A DNA stretch of 64,000 nucleotides from Thermothelomyces thermophilus ATCC 42464. Lineage: Eukaryota; Ascomycota; Sordariomycetes; Sordariales; Chaetomiaceae. Position numbers and translations under genes: made by a program. Positions 12,136 to 22,009 of the stretch are shown here, one piece after another. The notes beneath the pieces were generated by a model. That model had not been told where the DNA came from. It saw only the letters and a program-made list of their open reading frames with translations, and searched no databases. The stretch is from contig NC_016472.1 of the NCBI RefSeq assembly GCF_000226095.1, positions 7,688,001 to 7,752,000 on the forward strand, in the 5' to 3' direction. Positions within the stretch are counted from its first letter, which is position 1; the number at the start of each line of letters is the position of its first letter.

Positions 12136-14386
12136 ATGCCGCTTCGAATTACGACATGGAACGGTACGGGACTCTGCTCGGAGCGAGACTGTGCGAAGAG
12201 GAAGAGATATTAATCTCCATGCAGTTAACGGCATTCGGAATCCGTTTAGCTACCAACCATGGCGCGAAAACCGCACATTCCAGGTACGATGCGTGACTTT
12301 CACCAGCCGCAGCCGGGCTGACTTTGTTGTAGGCCATGTTCGACACTCTGGAAGCGGACATCGTTGTGTTGCAGGAGACCAAAATTCAGCGGAAAGATCT
12401 TCGGGACGACATGGTGTTGGTGCCGGGCTGGGACGTCTTCTTCAGTCTCCCCAGATACAAGAAAGGTTTGCCATCCCCAACCACTTCATTCCTGGTCCTT
12501 CTTCTTAACACAGATTGCAGGCTACTCTGGTGTGGCTGTCTATACCCGCTCCTCCAAGTGCTGTCCGATTCGCGCAGAAGAGGGCATCACTGGCGCTCTT
12601 TCCCCCCCAAACTCCTCGACCAAGTTCCGAGATCTTCCTGCAGACCAGCAAATTGGCGGATACCCGCTTCCTGAGCAACTCTCGAATTCTATTGACGAAC
12701 AAACGCTCGACTCGGAGGGGCGCTGCATTATCCTAGAGTTCCCTGCCTTCGTACTTATCGGCGTATACAGCCCTGCCACCCGAGATGAGACAAGGACAGA
12801 ATATCGCGAGGCGTTTATCGATGCTATGGATGCCAGGGTCCGAAATCTTGTTGCCATGGGCAAGCAAGTCTTTCTCTGCGGTGACCTAAATATCATACGT
12901 GATGAGCTAGACGCTGCAGGCTTGCCAGAACGCCTGCGGAAAGAAGGCGTGACGCTGGAAGAATTCTTCGCAACGCACTCACGACGGTTTTTGAACCAAC
13001 TGCTGTTTGGCGGCCGCGTCATCGGAGAGAGACAGGAAGGGCGTGAACAGCCCGTTCTATGGGATCTCTGCAGGGAGTTCCATCCAACTCGTGCGGGTAT
13101 GTACACCTGCTGGGAAACGAGGAAGAACGCGCGGCCAGGGAACTTTGGAAACCGGATAGATTATGTGCTGTGCAGCTCTGGAATTAAGGACTGGTTCATC
13201 GACTCCAATATCCAGGAGGGCCTGCTGGGATCCGATCACTGTCCCGTATATGCTACGATTGCCGACACTGTCGATGTCGGTGGCTCCCAGGTTCACATTG
13301 AGGATATCATGAACCCTCCGGGCATGTTCAAGGACGGCGTGCGCCAACGAGAATGGTGCCAGAAGGACCTCCTTCCTATATCAGCCAAGCTCATCCCTGA
13401 GTTTGACCGCCGACAGAGCATAAAGGACATGTTCTTCAAGAAAGCCTCCGCGTCGGCGAAGACGACATCCAGTCCCAACACGATTAGCTCCCAAAGTACA
13501 CCCACCGACACGGTACCGGGCGGAGGGAGCGACGAGACACAAAAAGATAGCACCGTCTCAATGTCGCAGGCGATTGATCAGCCAGCATCTACAACGACGC
13601 TCCCCAACACAGCTTCGAATAACATCACTTCCGTGCCACCACAAAAGCCCATCCCCCAAAAGCGGCAAGCCGCATCCTCAACGTCTCCGAACCGGCCTCA
13701 GAAGAAGGGAAAACTTGCGCTCAGCAGGGAAAGCTCCTCGAAGACGACCGCAGGCTTTTCGCAGAGCAGCTTGAAAGGGTTTTTCAAGCCCAAGACACCG
13801 ACCGCAAACGCCACAGCTGCCATTGAGGCCGGTGACACCACAAATCCTGCCATCACTCCCGACCCAAATCCATCGGAGCCTGAATCAAAGCAAGATACCT
13901 CCGCCAGTCAAGGGAATAGCAGCCAAAGTACCAAGAATAGCTCTGGAGACTCTGTCGGTGAGAGCCCGAGGACCGAGAGCTCCTTCACAGATAAGGTCTT
14001 CGACCCCATCCAAGCGAAGGATTCCTGGTCTAAGTTACTCGGGAAGCGAGTGGTTCCAAAATGTGAGCACGGAGAGGATTGCCAGATGCTGGTCACTAAG
14101 AAGGCCGGTGTCAATTGCGGTATGTTTTCTCGGTTTCCGTCTCCCATTGCACCACGCCCAGAGCAACATCTCTCAACCTAACCCTCTCTTCTTTCTAAGC
14201 TTGCAGTCTCCGTCTCTGGTGTCCTATTCTCATCATTCCGGTCTTTGTAATCTTGCTGACCCATCCATAGGCAGGGCGTTTTTCATGTGCGCCCGTCCCT
14301 TGGGCCCCTCGGGAGAGAAAGAGCAAGGAACCGAGTTTCGTTGCCGGACTTTCATTTGGAGCAGTGACTGGAATGGGCGACAATGA
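12136..14386 (+). CDS. APN2: Class II AP endonuclease (DNA lyase) with PIP box and zinc finger GRF
   Basis: Base-excision-repair nuclease of the ExoIII/Apn2 family, acting on abasic sites and 3' blocked ends. Exons are 12136-12163, 12225-12283, 12333-12465, 12521-14119 and 14271-14386, coding 1,935 nt (644 aa). The 28-nt first exon is required to give MPLRITTWNVNGIRNPFSYQ. Catalytic signatures are visible: WNVNG, LQETK (metal-binding Glu44), GDLNI and GSDHCPV (about 311-317). The middle C-terminal region is low-complexity and contains a perfect PCNA-binding PIP box QSSLKGFF at about 488-495. A GRF zinc finger ends the protein (CEHGEDCQML through FFMCARP to CRTFIWSSDW), split by the last intron. 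Vertebrate and yeast Apn2 proteins carry the same PCNA link. APN2 marks the left border of the MAT locus. Confidence 0.96.
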
Positions 14387-15804
14387 TGGCATTGGAGTAG
14401 GAAGGCAGCATTACGTCGCGTTGCTTATTAACTCGGCTTTTGCACCTCTCGGGTCGGTCGGCTGGGAGACACGGGATTGGGAGAGACATGGAGTAATAGT
14501 CGGTCGTTCTTTTGTGACTCGGACCTGCAGCCCTCTGAATGCTTCGCAAGACACTGCTTGATCTGGCTCCAGGAAATTCACGTAATCCTTGTGCTCTAAG
14601 CGAATGGGTACCCAAAAACGGCATTGCCTGCCTTTTTGTGCTCGATGTCTCTCGCGACTGCAGCTGTGGCGTTCGGGGTGCAGTTCCGCGTACGAGTTGC
14701 AGCTTTGAGGTGTGTACGCTTGAACCTTTGTTTCGAGTCGTCAAGTATGTGGTTTGGTCCCTCCAAGTTTCGGTGTCGCGGCAGCTACCTGGCATCATGA
14801 CCTGCTCATTGGGAATGTGCGACTTGAGCTGGTGAGCCGGGTAAGGTCCCGCTTTGAGGCAGAGCAGATATTTCGAACGATGAATGACTGGCTGAGCGAG
14901 AAAGCCTTGTCCTGTAATGTTTGCCAATGTTCGTGATAAGCCGCGTGGGTAGATGTCGCACAACAGTCTCGCACTCAACGGACCAGTTGATTTGCGGCCA
15001 AGTCTTGATTCCCAGAGTGCTATCTAATTACCAGTCGAGCCCATCCCAGACCCATGTTATCAACTTTGCGAATGCCTTCAACAACCATGCCAGATACAAA
15101 CAACTGCCGATAGATGATGTTGTCGGCTATTGATCCATCTCGTTCCCGATTCCTTTCCCCTTCCAAGAAACGAGTCCCAGAAGTTCGTCTCCAAGAACCT
15201 AATCCCAGAGCCCATCGTGTCCGAGTTTCTCCTCCCCAGAGAACCTAATCACAGGGAATAGCACGACTAACCATCAAAAATCAATCAAATGCTGGCGGTG
15301 ATCTTCTCCCTCCAACAAATGTTCCTCAATGGCTGTTGTTTCATGGTAATGAAAGCATAGTGAAAACGCCGCCGCGCCCAAAGGAGAAAAAAACAAGCAA
15401 TTGTTGAGTTGCGCCAGTCCCTTAGTTTCTGCGAACCACATTGCTGCGATTGACAGCCGGGAATTGGCCAAATACAAAGCGCTCTTGCTGCAAATTGATC
15501 TGTTGCCGAATGGAGGTTAGCATCAGGCTCGAAAGATTGGGGTTGGTGATGGACACGATGGATGATGCATTGGAACTGACCTCCCTGTCATTCCGGGTGC
15601 AAATGTCTTCTTCCCCCTCTCTCTCTTTTTTTTTTTTTTTGTTGTGTTTCTGAGTTCAGTGCTTCTTCTGGATTGCTGCTTGACCGAGCGGAGAAAAAAA
15701 GAAAACTGAAATCAAGGCTGCTGGGTCGAGTTATGCGAATCTGCTGAGGTACGCGGGTTGTTTTGGATTGCGGTGTCCAGAAAGATTCAATCTGGCCAGG
15801 GCAA
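14387..15804. other. Spacer between APN2 and MAT1-1-3, probable left idiomorph boundary zone
   Basis: The two flanking genes converge, so only 3' UTRs are expected. No gene is supported. A T-run of about 14 bases lies near 15628-15641. Around 15190-15260 there is a degenerate repeated phrase (AGAACCTAATC, 15196-15206 and 15240-15250). The transition from shared flank to MAT1-1-specific sequence should lie between APN2 and MAT1-1-3, but cannot be placed from one haplotype. Confidence 0.45.
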
Positions 15805-16638
15805 TCAGAATCCAGCTGCAATCAGTCTCTCGTCGACAGTCATCGGGTCGTGGGGCAAGTTGCGCTTCGAGAGAGGAAGCTGAGGGTTACGGCGAGCAGC
15901 CACGTAGCGATAGCCTGGATATTTCTCCTTGTGAATGCGATCCTCTTCATCAGCGAGGGCCTTGAAGTGAGCCTTAATCTCAGGCTTCTCTGCCCGCCAA
16001 GTCTTCGCGACGATTTGAGCTGTGTCATGTCAGTGGTGAAATGCCAAAAGCAGAAGCAAAGAGAGCTCACAGATGCAGGCAGCAGTCAAGCCGGGGTTGC
16101 TGGCATGAATCCGGGCAGACATCCACTGACGGTAGATAATGAATTGGTTCCGAGGGCGACGAATGCGAAGCTTGGTGACCTTTGGATGATTAACGGCCTC
16201 CGGGGTGACGGCAGGTTGGAGCATCGGACCTACGTAAGGAGTTAGAACTCCAGCGATTAAGATTGATGCTCTCAAACTCTACTTACCAGCATCCATCTCA
16301 GTCGACTTCACGATGTCGTAGGCATTTCTGTCCAGAATCTCCGCGTACTGAGCGCTGGAGATCCAATATTTGGTAGGCTCAGCCTTAGAACGAATAATAA
16401 CGGCATGCTTGCCGTCATTGAAGTTTCTAAAACCGATTAGCTGCGACCCGACTGACAAACTGATTACGCTGGCTCACCTGAAATTATCCAGTGCGACGCT
16501 CAAGATCTTCATGGCAGCCGCCTCATCATCATTATTGGCGGTGCATTGAACGATCAACTCGTTGCCCTTGAAGACGAACGCCAACGGAGATGCATCAGCC
16601 GTGGCATTCATGTCAGTGCTGACAATGCGCGAACTCAT
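15805..16638 (-). CDS. MAT1-1-3: Mating-type protein MAT1-1-3 (MATA_HMG box)
   Basis: HMG-box DNA-binding protein of the MAT1-1 idiomorph, counterpart of Neurospora mat A-3 and Podospora SMR2. Minus-strand exons are 16638-16478, 16426-16287, 16229-16071 and 16019-15805, coding 675 nt (224 aa). All three introns (51, 57, 51 nt) are GTRAG..TAG/CAG. The HMG box is at about residues 120-195: [20 protein letters not shown], then [20 protein letters not shown] and [19 protein letters not shown]. The third intron interrupts the box. The start is the ATG at 16638 ([19 protein letters not shown]); a second in-frame ATG nine codons on is possible. The gene is transcribed away from MAT1-1-2. MAT1-1-3 rather than MAT1-2-1 is called because alpha-box and MAT1-1-2 genes lie beside it. 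Confidence 0.93.
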
Positions 16639-17123
16639 TTTGCTCGTCGTTAGTGCTGCGGGCTTAAAGTCAGGAGAAATTTGTTGCTGGAGTCTGGAAA
16701 AGGCCCGGGAGAATCGAGGTCCTGATAGTTTGTCTGTCAATGAGCAACTTGAATTGCTGGAATCTGAACGAGATGAACAGAGGTAGAAGTTTTGAGGGAA
16801 GAGGTCAAAGAGCGAAGGATAATCGGTAGCAAAGTTGTCTGCTCGCAAAGTTCATCTGAACTTCCCTAAAGGGCAACTTAGTATTGTTCGTTCCAGGAAC
16901 AATAGTAAGCACAGACAATAGGAATGGAAATCGCACAACAATAAGCCGAGAAAAAATTACTCGAGTAACACGCATCTAAAAATGGCCTCAGAGGTCTGAA
17001 TATCTTTGGTCCTCATCGCACTCTGGAAATATTTTTCACAAACCCTTCGAGCAATCCAGAGTCGAGCAATTTGTTCTGAGACGCAATACTACACTCAACC
17101 TTTTTGAGGTTAAGCCAGGCAAC
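16639..17123. promoter_or_regulatory. Divergent MAT1-1-3/MAT1-1-2 promoter with clustered HMG-type sites
   Basis: 485 bases between the two divergent mating-type genes. It contains a perfect inverted repeat, TATTGTTC (16882-16889) and GAACAATA (16897-16904), and a third AACAATA core at 16937-16943. AACAAT/ATTGTT is the classic Sox/MAT HMG core. On the MAT1-1-3 side there are three CAAAG words (near 16806, 16830 and 16846), two inside direct GCAAAGTT repeats at 16829-16836 and 16845-16852. A regulatory role is inferred; the sequence words are directly visible. Confidence 0.55.
16882..16904. repeat. Inverted repeat with ATTGTT/AACAAT cores
   Basis: Two perfect 8-base arms separated by 7 bases, centred in the MAT1-1-3/MAT1-1-2 intergenic region. 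Each arm carries the six-base core bound by many HMG-box factors, so it could be a paired site for MAT1-1-3 or another HMG regulator. Confidence 0.6.
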
Positions 17124-18481
17124 ATGGCTGACCAATATGGTGTCGTAGGAGCGCAGCAGATTTCAAACAATCGGGTTTCTCAGCTTAGGGGAGCACAAAT
17201 GGATCGCCATGAGCTTGGCCAGGTGAGTGCTTGATTTAACATGTCCGAGGCTTTCGCTGACCTGGCCCGCTCTTGAATGATCAGGTTGTTCTGCGTCTGC
17301 AAGCTCAGTATATTCGTTCAGCCATTGCAACAGAAATCGAGGAGTTTGAGAAGTACTTCGAAGAGGTCCTGCAAATCGCCAGCGTCTTTCTGGTTACTAC
17401 GGAAAGAGTCGCTCATTCTCCCTCCTTGGTAATTGTCGATCAACCATCGGTGGTCAAGACGGTTTGCCATTTTCTTGCGTCTTCAAACACCATTCTCGAG
17501 TTTCTTGATTTCCAAGAGGAGATGACTGGACTTGCTTCTGGAGGAGATGTGTCCCTAGAGACCCAAGTCAAAGAAGCTCAGACCTTGGTGAAGGAGCTCC
17601 TCAACACTCTCCTACTTCACAAAAAAGCCGAAACGTACCCAGGCAAGGAGTGCGGGCTCGTTTATGACGAGGATGTCAAGGTTTATGGCGGATTCATTCT
17701 CCACAAGTACGGCCATGCTGATGAGAGCTATGTCCCCGACCCGACAGACGACAACGAGGACGTGAGCAAGTTGATTCAGTACTGGCACACGGAGAATTTG
17801 GTTCACCCGCTGAGACATGTTCCGGGTAATCCATGGCACAAGTTCTTTGGCAACGTCAAACCCGGGCCAATAGCCGCTCCGGCATTGTTCAGGGAGAGGA
17901 AGCGACAACCATCTTTCAAAGTGGTTCTTCCGACCACCATCACTTGGGTGAAGCCGGAGATCATGCAAGATTACAACAAATATCGTGAGATGTTTGAGAC
18001 AGTGAGTTACCACAGATATACACCAAGAAGCAGCCTGTTGACACTCATCAGTACCGTCGGATCCCTGGTCCCCGTCTCCCGGAATTCATCAGAGAAGTAG
18101 GCACTTTTTTCCTGACCATGGACGTAAGAGCTAACCAGATGACAGGCAAGAATTCGAAGAATCCAACGTCGCTTGGCACATTACTTCAGGGGCTGGAAGA
18201 AATCTGAAGAGGCCATACTCCTGTGTCTCGAGGACATGAGCGAGGTGCGTCGAAGCACAGAGTGAGACATCCCGGAACAGAAGCTAATCGTGAACAAACA
18301 GATTCCATGCCCAGAGTATGACCTCCTGGGGCTTTCCAGACTTGAAGCACTTAATGCTGAAATTAATGCTCCGGAATTGGCGGGAATTGCCTTGTTGGGT
18401 GCTGATGTCCCGGATGTTCCGATTTTCCTGGAAGGTGAACCTCGCATTTACCACCTCGAGTTTGACGGCGAATGGCTTTGA
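17124..18481 (+). CDS. MAT1-1-2: Mating-type protein MAT1-1-2
   Basis: Counterpart of Neurospora mat A-2, needed after fertilisation in relatives; its biochemical role is not established. Exons are 17124-17222, 17285-18001, 18052-18096, 18146-18244 and 18302-18481, coding 1,140 nt (379 aa), close to the 373 aa of mat A-2. The introns (62, 50, 49 and 57 nt) have GTGAG/GTAGG/GTGCG donors. Recognisable conserved parts are the tract around IQYWHTENLVHPLRHVPGN, the phrase WHKFFGNVKPGPIAAPALF, and the downstream basic segment EARIRRIQRRLAHYFRGWKK. No standard DNA-binding fold is visible. The product ends EFDGEWL. It runs in the same direction as MAT1-1-1 and divergently from MAT1-1-3. Confidence 0.9.
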
Positions 18482-18855
18482 TAGGCTTTGGAACCTCTGA
18501 GTTTTATATTGGGATTGAGTTCTGGAATTTGCTGGCTTGAAGTGGCAGATCACGATAGTCACAAACGTACTGCTTTGCATTTAATGGACGCTGGCACATA
18601 AGTGATAAATCTGCCTACTTTGGTTCTAGGGTGAAAGGTGAACAAAGAGATTGCAGGGTGCAGTCTTAGGTAAGCGTACTGAGATACCAATTGATCTTAA
18701 ATCCCAATCAAAGCCATGGTCGGAGCCTTCCTCTCTACCTCACATTCCTTAGTGGCTTAAAGTGTCCCTCCCCTCCAACCAGTCAACAACTCCTACGTCA
18801 ATTATTCGAAAGTTTGATCGACAACTTCTCATCACCGTGTTTATAGTAAGAAACA
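18482..18855 (+). promoter_or_regulatory. MAT1-1-1 promoter with an AACAAAG (TR-box-like) site
   Basis: 374 bases between MAT1-1-2 and MAT1-1-1. The word GAACAAAGAG at 18640-18649 matches the Ste11 TR-box reverse complement (RAACAAAGAA) at nine of ten bases and lies about 210 bases before the MAT1-1-1 ATG. The function is inferred from the HMG-family consensus. Confidence 0.4.
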
Positions 18856-19803
18856 ATGGCCGGCATCAACGAGATCCTCAAAACCTTCGAAGGTCTTGCT
18901 GAAGGTGATCGTGAAACGACGATGAGAGCATTGTCGACCATCATGCGTTCCGAAAACCAACGACAACCTGCGAAAAAGAAGGTCAACGGTTTTATGGGTT
19001 ACCGGGGTGAGTTTACTGATTGGTGTCTCGTGGCCTCAATATTAACGCTCTATAGCATACTACTCGTCGCTTTTTTCTCAGCTCACACAAAAAGAAAAGT
19101 CGCCTATTATGACGATGCTGTGGAAAGAAGACCCCTTCCACAAGGAATGGGATTTTATGTGCGCTGTGTACTCTTCGATCCGCGAGTTCCTATCTGACGA
19201 GGAAGTAACACTGCAAGAATGGCTCCAATTTGCCATCAAGCACATGGGAATCGTCGTCCGGGAGAGCTACCTGACGACCCTTGGCTGGAAACTCGTGCAG
19301 GACGAGGACGGCACACACAAGATCGAGCGGACAGCGGCACGAGGGGTGCAGAGCTACCTTCAGCCGACCAACGGGCTCGGGCTCTTCATGAACTGCCTCA
19401 ACGACGGCCTGCCGGTGTCCAACCCGCTCCCGATCATTGCGAAGCTGTCCGGCTTGACCAACGACATCATCTGCATCAACACGCAGCCGGGCGCCGCGGC
19501 AAGATCGACCAACACCATGGAGGGATTCCGCCAGTTCGCAAAGAACCATCCGCATCTTGCCATGTCGGCGCTCTTCCAGGTCCCCGCGGCCCACCCGCTG
19601 ATCACGCAAGGCGTCACCGTGCACCAGTTCCCCGAGAGCGCAGGCTTCCCCGCCACCGAACCGTTCCCCATGGCCCAGAGCGATGACCCGGAGCTTGATG
19701 CAATGCTTGCCAGAATCTTCCAAGGCGAGGGCGACGTGGGCATCGGCAACCAAGCCAACTTTGGAAACGAGCGTCTGATGATGCGCACGAGCACGAGCAT
19801 GAG

Positions 19804-19841
<38 letters not shown>

Positions 19842-20005
19842 ATGGCACGACCGGTAAGGAATCAGCCTACCGACAAGCGCTGGGATATCCTCGAGAGATT
19901 CCGACGCTAACCAAAAGTTTACAGACTTCAATTGAGACAGCCCTCTCCAGCCAGCGACAGGTGCGACCGTGGCAGATGTGCGAGCGCGGCCACGAACGCC
20001 GCTAA
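18856..20005 (+). CDS. MAT1-1-1: Mating-type protein MAT1-1-1 (alpha-box)
   Basis: Alpha-box transcription factor that sets MAT1-1 identity (Neurospora mat A-1, Podospora FMR1). Exon 1 is 18856-19006 and intron 1 is 19007-19055 at the conserved place inside the alpha box, restoring KKKVNGFMGYRAYYSSLFSQ. The alpha box spans about residues 40-130 and includes MTMLWKEDPFHKEWDFMCAV. Two 3' models exist. Reading through gives a stop at 20003-20005 (366 aa). A second intron at 19854-19924 has a GTAAGG donor, GCTAAC branch and TTTACAG acceptor; it would end the protein with DFN at 19935 (319 aa, nearer the 288-306 aa of relatives). I favour the spliced form; the coordinates give the longer extent. 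A Met-Gly repeat precedes this intron. Confidence 0.93.
19805..19840 (+). repeat. Coding hexanucleotide microsatellite (ATGGGC)6 in MAT1-1-1
   Basis: Six perfect ATGGGC units encode (Met-Gly)6, preceded by related AGC-ATG codons and followed by AAT-GGC. Unit changes keep the reading frame, so length variants between strains would be tolerated. It lies 13 bases before the candidate terminal intron. Confidence 0.9.
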
Positions 20006-20866
20006 GAAAACGATCTATCCTACAAAAACTGGAGCCCAGACGGCGGGGCTGTGCGGGCATCTCTGTTGCCACAACTTTTTGTCAAGGAAAAGGAGACATA
20101 ACGGAACAAGAAATCGCCATTGCTATTCGCCAGATTTTCCGGCGGCGGCACCGGCTCTCTAATCCGTGTGCTTGTGCTTTTGTGGGAGCGCGTGCTCGCT
20201 TCACTCAGGCCAGGCGCTTTTTGGGAGAGCGAAGCGCGGAAAAGTTGCGCCACCATGTACGTGCCTTGGAACGGGATTGCTTCGACATGATCGTACAGTC
20301 AGCCACTCGGTCGCGGAGTACAAAGATGCGAGGACAAAGACGAAAAGAAAAAGAGAAGGTCCAAAGCGGAAACTCGACTTAGAGAAGTCGCGAACTGTAC
20401 CCACCACGTTCCCTGCACCCCTCGCCAGGCAAATTCCCCTCTTCCAATCTTCCCTCTTTTGCAATGTATCTAGCCTCCAAATCCTCCTCCCACTCCCACT
20501 TGTTCCAAAAACACACCAAGTACACCAAACACAGTGAAAAGTGACAGGGACGAAATTCGCACATCCCTCTCTGCAAGGGAGCAAAGCCGTATCAGCCCGT
20601 ACATAGGGACAGAGCGACCTGTCGTCGATTTAAGCAAGGGCCCCACCCTTCGCTCGCCAGGGTTCAGCCTGGGTAACGCTACTGCACTTGCCGATCTGCA
20701 ACCAATCCGGGAATCAGCCGCAGGCATGGGTTGAAGTGGGGTGAGTTGCAAAGGCGGGACGTGGCAAGCGAGAGTTCCGCTCGCGCGGTCACCCCTGGTT
20801 CGTCCTTTCCCCCCTTTCTGCGATGAGCCAAGCCCGATGGGACCCCGGTTCCAAGCTCCGCCGCAA

Positions 20867-20890
20867 GAGAGAGAGAGAGAGTGTGTGTGT
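20867..20890. repeat. Compound (GA)7(GT)5 microsatellite
   Basis: A run of GA units passes directly into GT units in the non-coding spacer between MAT1-1-1 and SLA2. Likely length-variable. Confidence 0.85.
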
Positions 20891-21027
20891 AACGAGGTGT
20901 GTGCATCCTACACTACGGATAGTAAGTACGGAGTATGTACTGCACAACTACTCCGAATTGGGGGGGAAACAAGTTTCGCTCCGCCTTGTGCGACCTGTCT
21001 CGGCCTTGTGTCCCGTCCTGTGCATTA

Positions 21028-21063
21028 CATCGCATCGCATCGCATCGCATCGCATCGCATCAC
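21028..21063. repeat. (CGCAT)6 pentanucleotide microsatellite
   Basis: Six perfect CGCAT units with partial units on both sides, in the spacer between MAT1-1-1 and SLA2. The array is non-coding. Confidence 0.9.
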
Positions 21064-22009
21064 ATCCATTTGCATGGGCATTACGGCAGTTTCTTGGGAG
21101 TGCACGTGTATCCGTATGCATGTGTGTATGAATGCACTTGCTCGCTTGAGGGTGACTTGGCAGAGGCGATGGGTGATCGAATGCTGGCTTTTGTTCGTGT
21201 TTGCAATCGATCTCTTCCCAGATTGGAGGAGTCAGGGCGGTGGAGGGGTACATACATACATACATGCATACGTTAGTCGGATTGAGGGGTCCAAGTCTAA
21301 CTGTCTTAGGGCTGAGTGTTTGCTCTTTTTGGGGAGGCTGTCCAGCTGACGAATTTGGAAGGTTGAGCAAACACCTGGGCGGGTGCAATGTGGGGCGAGG
21401 TGGCCACCTCGGACAGGTTGGGCCCAGTCCAGGCACTGTGGGAGGGGGTTGTGGACTTGCCTTCTCTCATACCTACGGATTACACACCTAGGTAGGTATC
21501 CTCGTCGTTATCACCGACGAAAGGCACGGTCAGTTTCTCCTCCAGTTGAGATTTGCGAGGTTTCTAGATGGGAAAGGGTGGCGATGAACGCGCAATGCCC
21601 CGCAATGCATCCAGAGACGTCCTCTGCTTCACCAGGGGAAGATGGATTCTTATCAGAAACATGGGACCGTGTGCAATCAAGAGTGGGATGGGGAAAGAGG
21701 TACCGGGTAGCAGGGACGGTCCCGCCACCGATGCAGCGCGATCGCGGATGGCACGAGAGTCGGACTTAACGGACAACCTCGGCCGCACCTGAGGCTCGCA
21801 GAAGCCAAGATACCCCAGTCTCGACATTGAGGATTGAGTTTTGATTACACGAAGACGATTCCACAGACAGCGCGCCCAAGAAGAGTTTCCAAGGTATTTA
21901 CTACTCACAAACTACATACGGCGAAGGCGAAAAAAAAGGGGGAATGACTGCCGCCAACCATACCCACGACGACGCTCAACTTCCCACAATCCGTCTACAT
22001 CCCAGCTCT

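Larger units (their letters stand above)
20006..22009. other. Spacer between MAT1-1-1 and SLA2, probable right idiomorph boundary zone
   Basis: The flanking genes converge; no gene is supported over 2 kb. It is rich in simple repeats: GA/GT dinucleotides at 20867-20890, (CGCAT)6 at 21031-21060, and short ACAT repeats near 21249-21264. The word TACGGAGTA occurs at 20927-20935. Several open frames cross the repeats but show no family resemblance. Confidence 0.5.

Noticed and set aside
13420-13443. Second PIP box in APN2 at QSIKDMFF
   Set aside because: The fourth position is Lys rather than Leu, Ile or Met, so it does not fit the consensus; the box at about residue 488 does.
15805-16638. Calling the HMG gene MAT1-2-1
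   Set aside because: It sits in the same idiomorph as alpha-box MAT1-1-1 and MAT1-1-2, and its sequence style fits MAT1-1-3.
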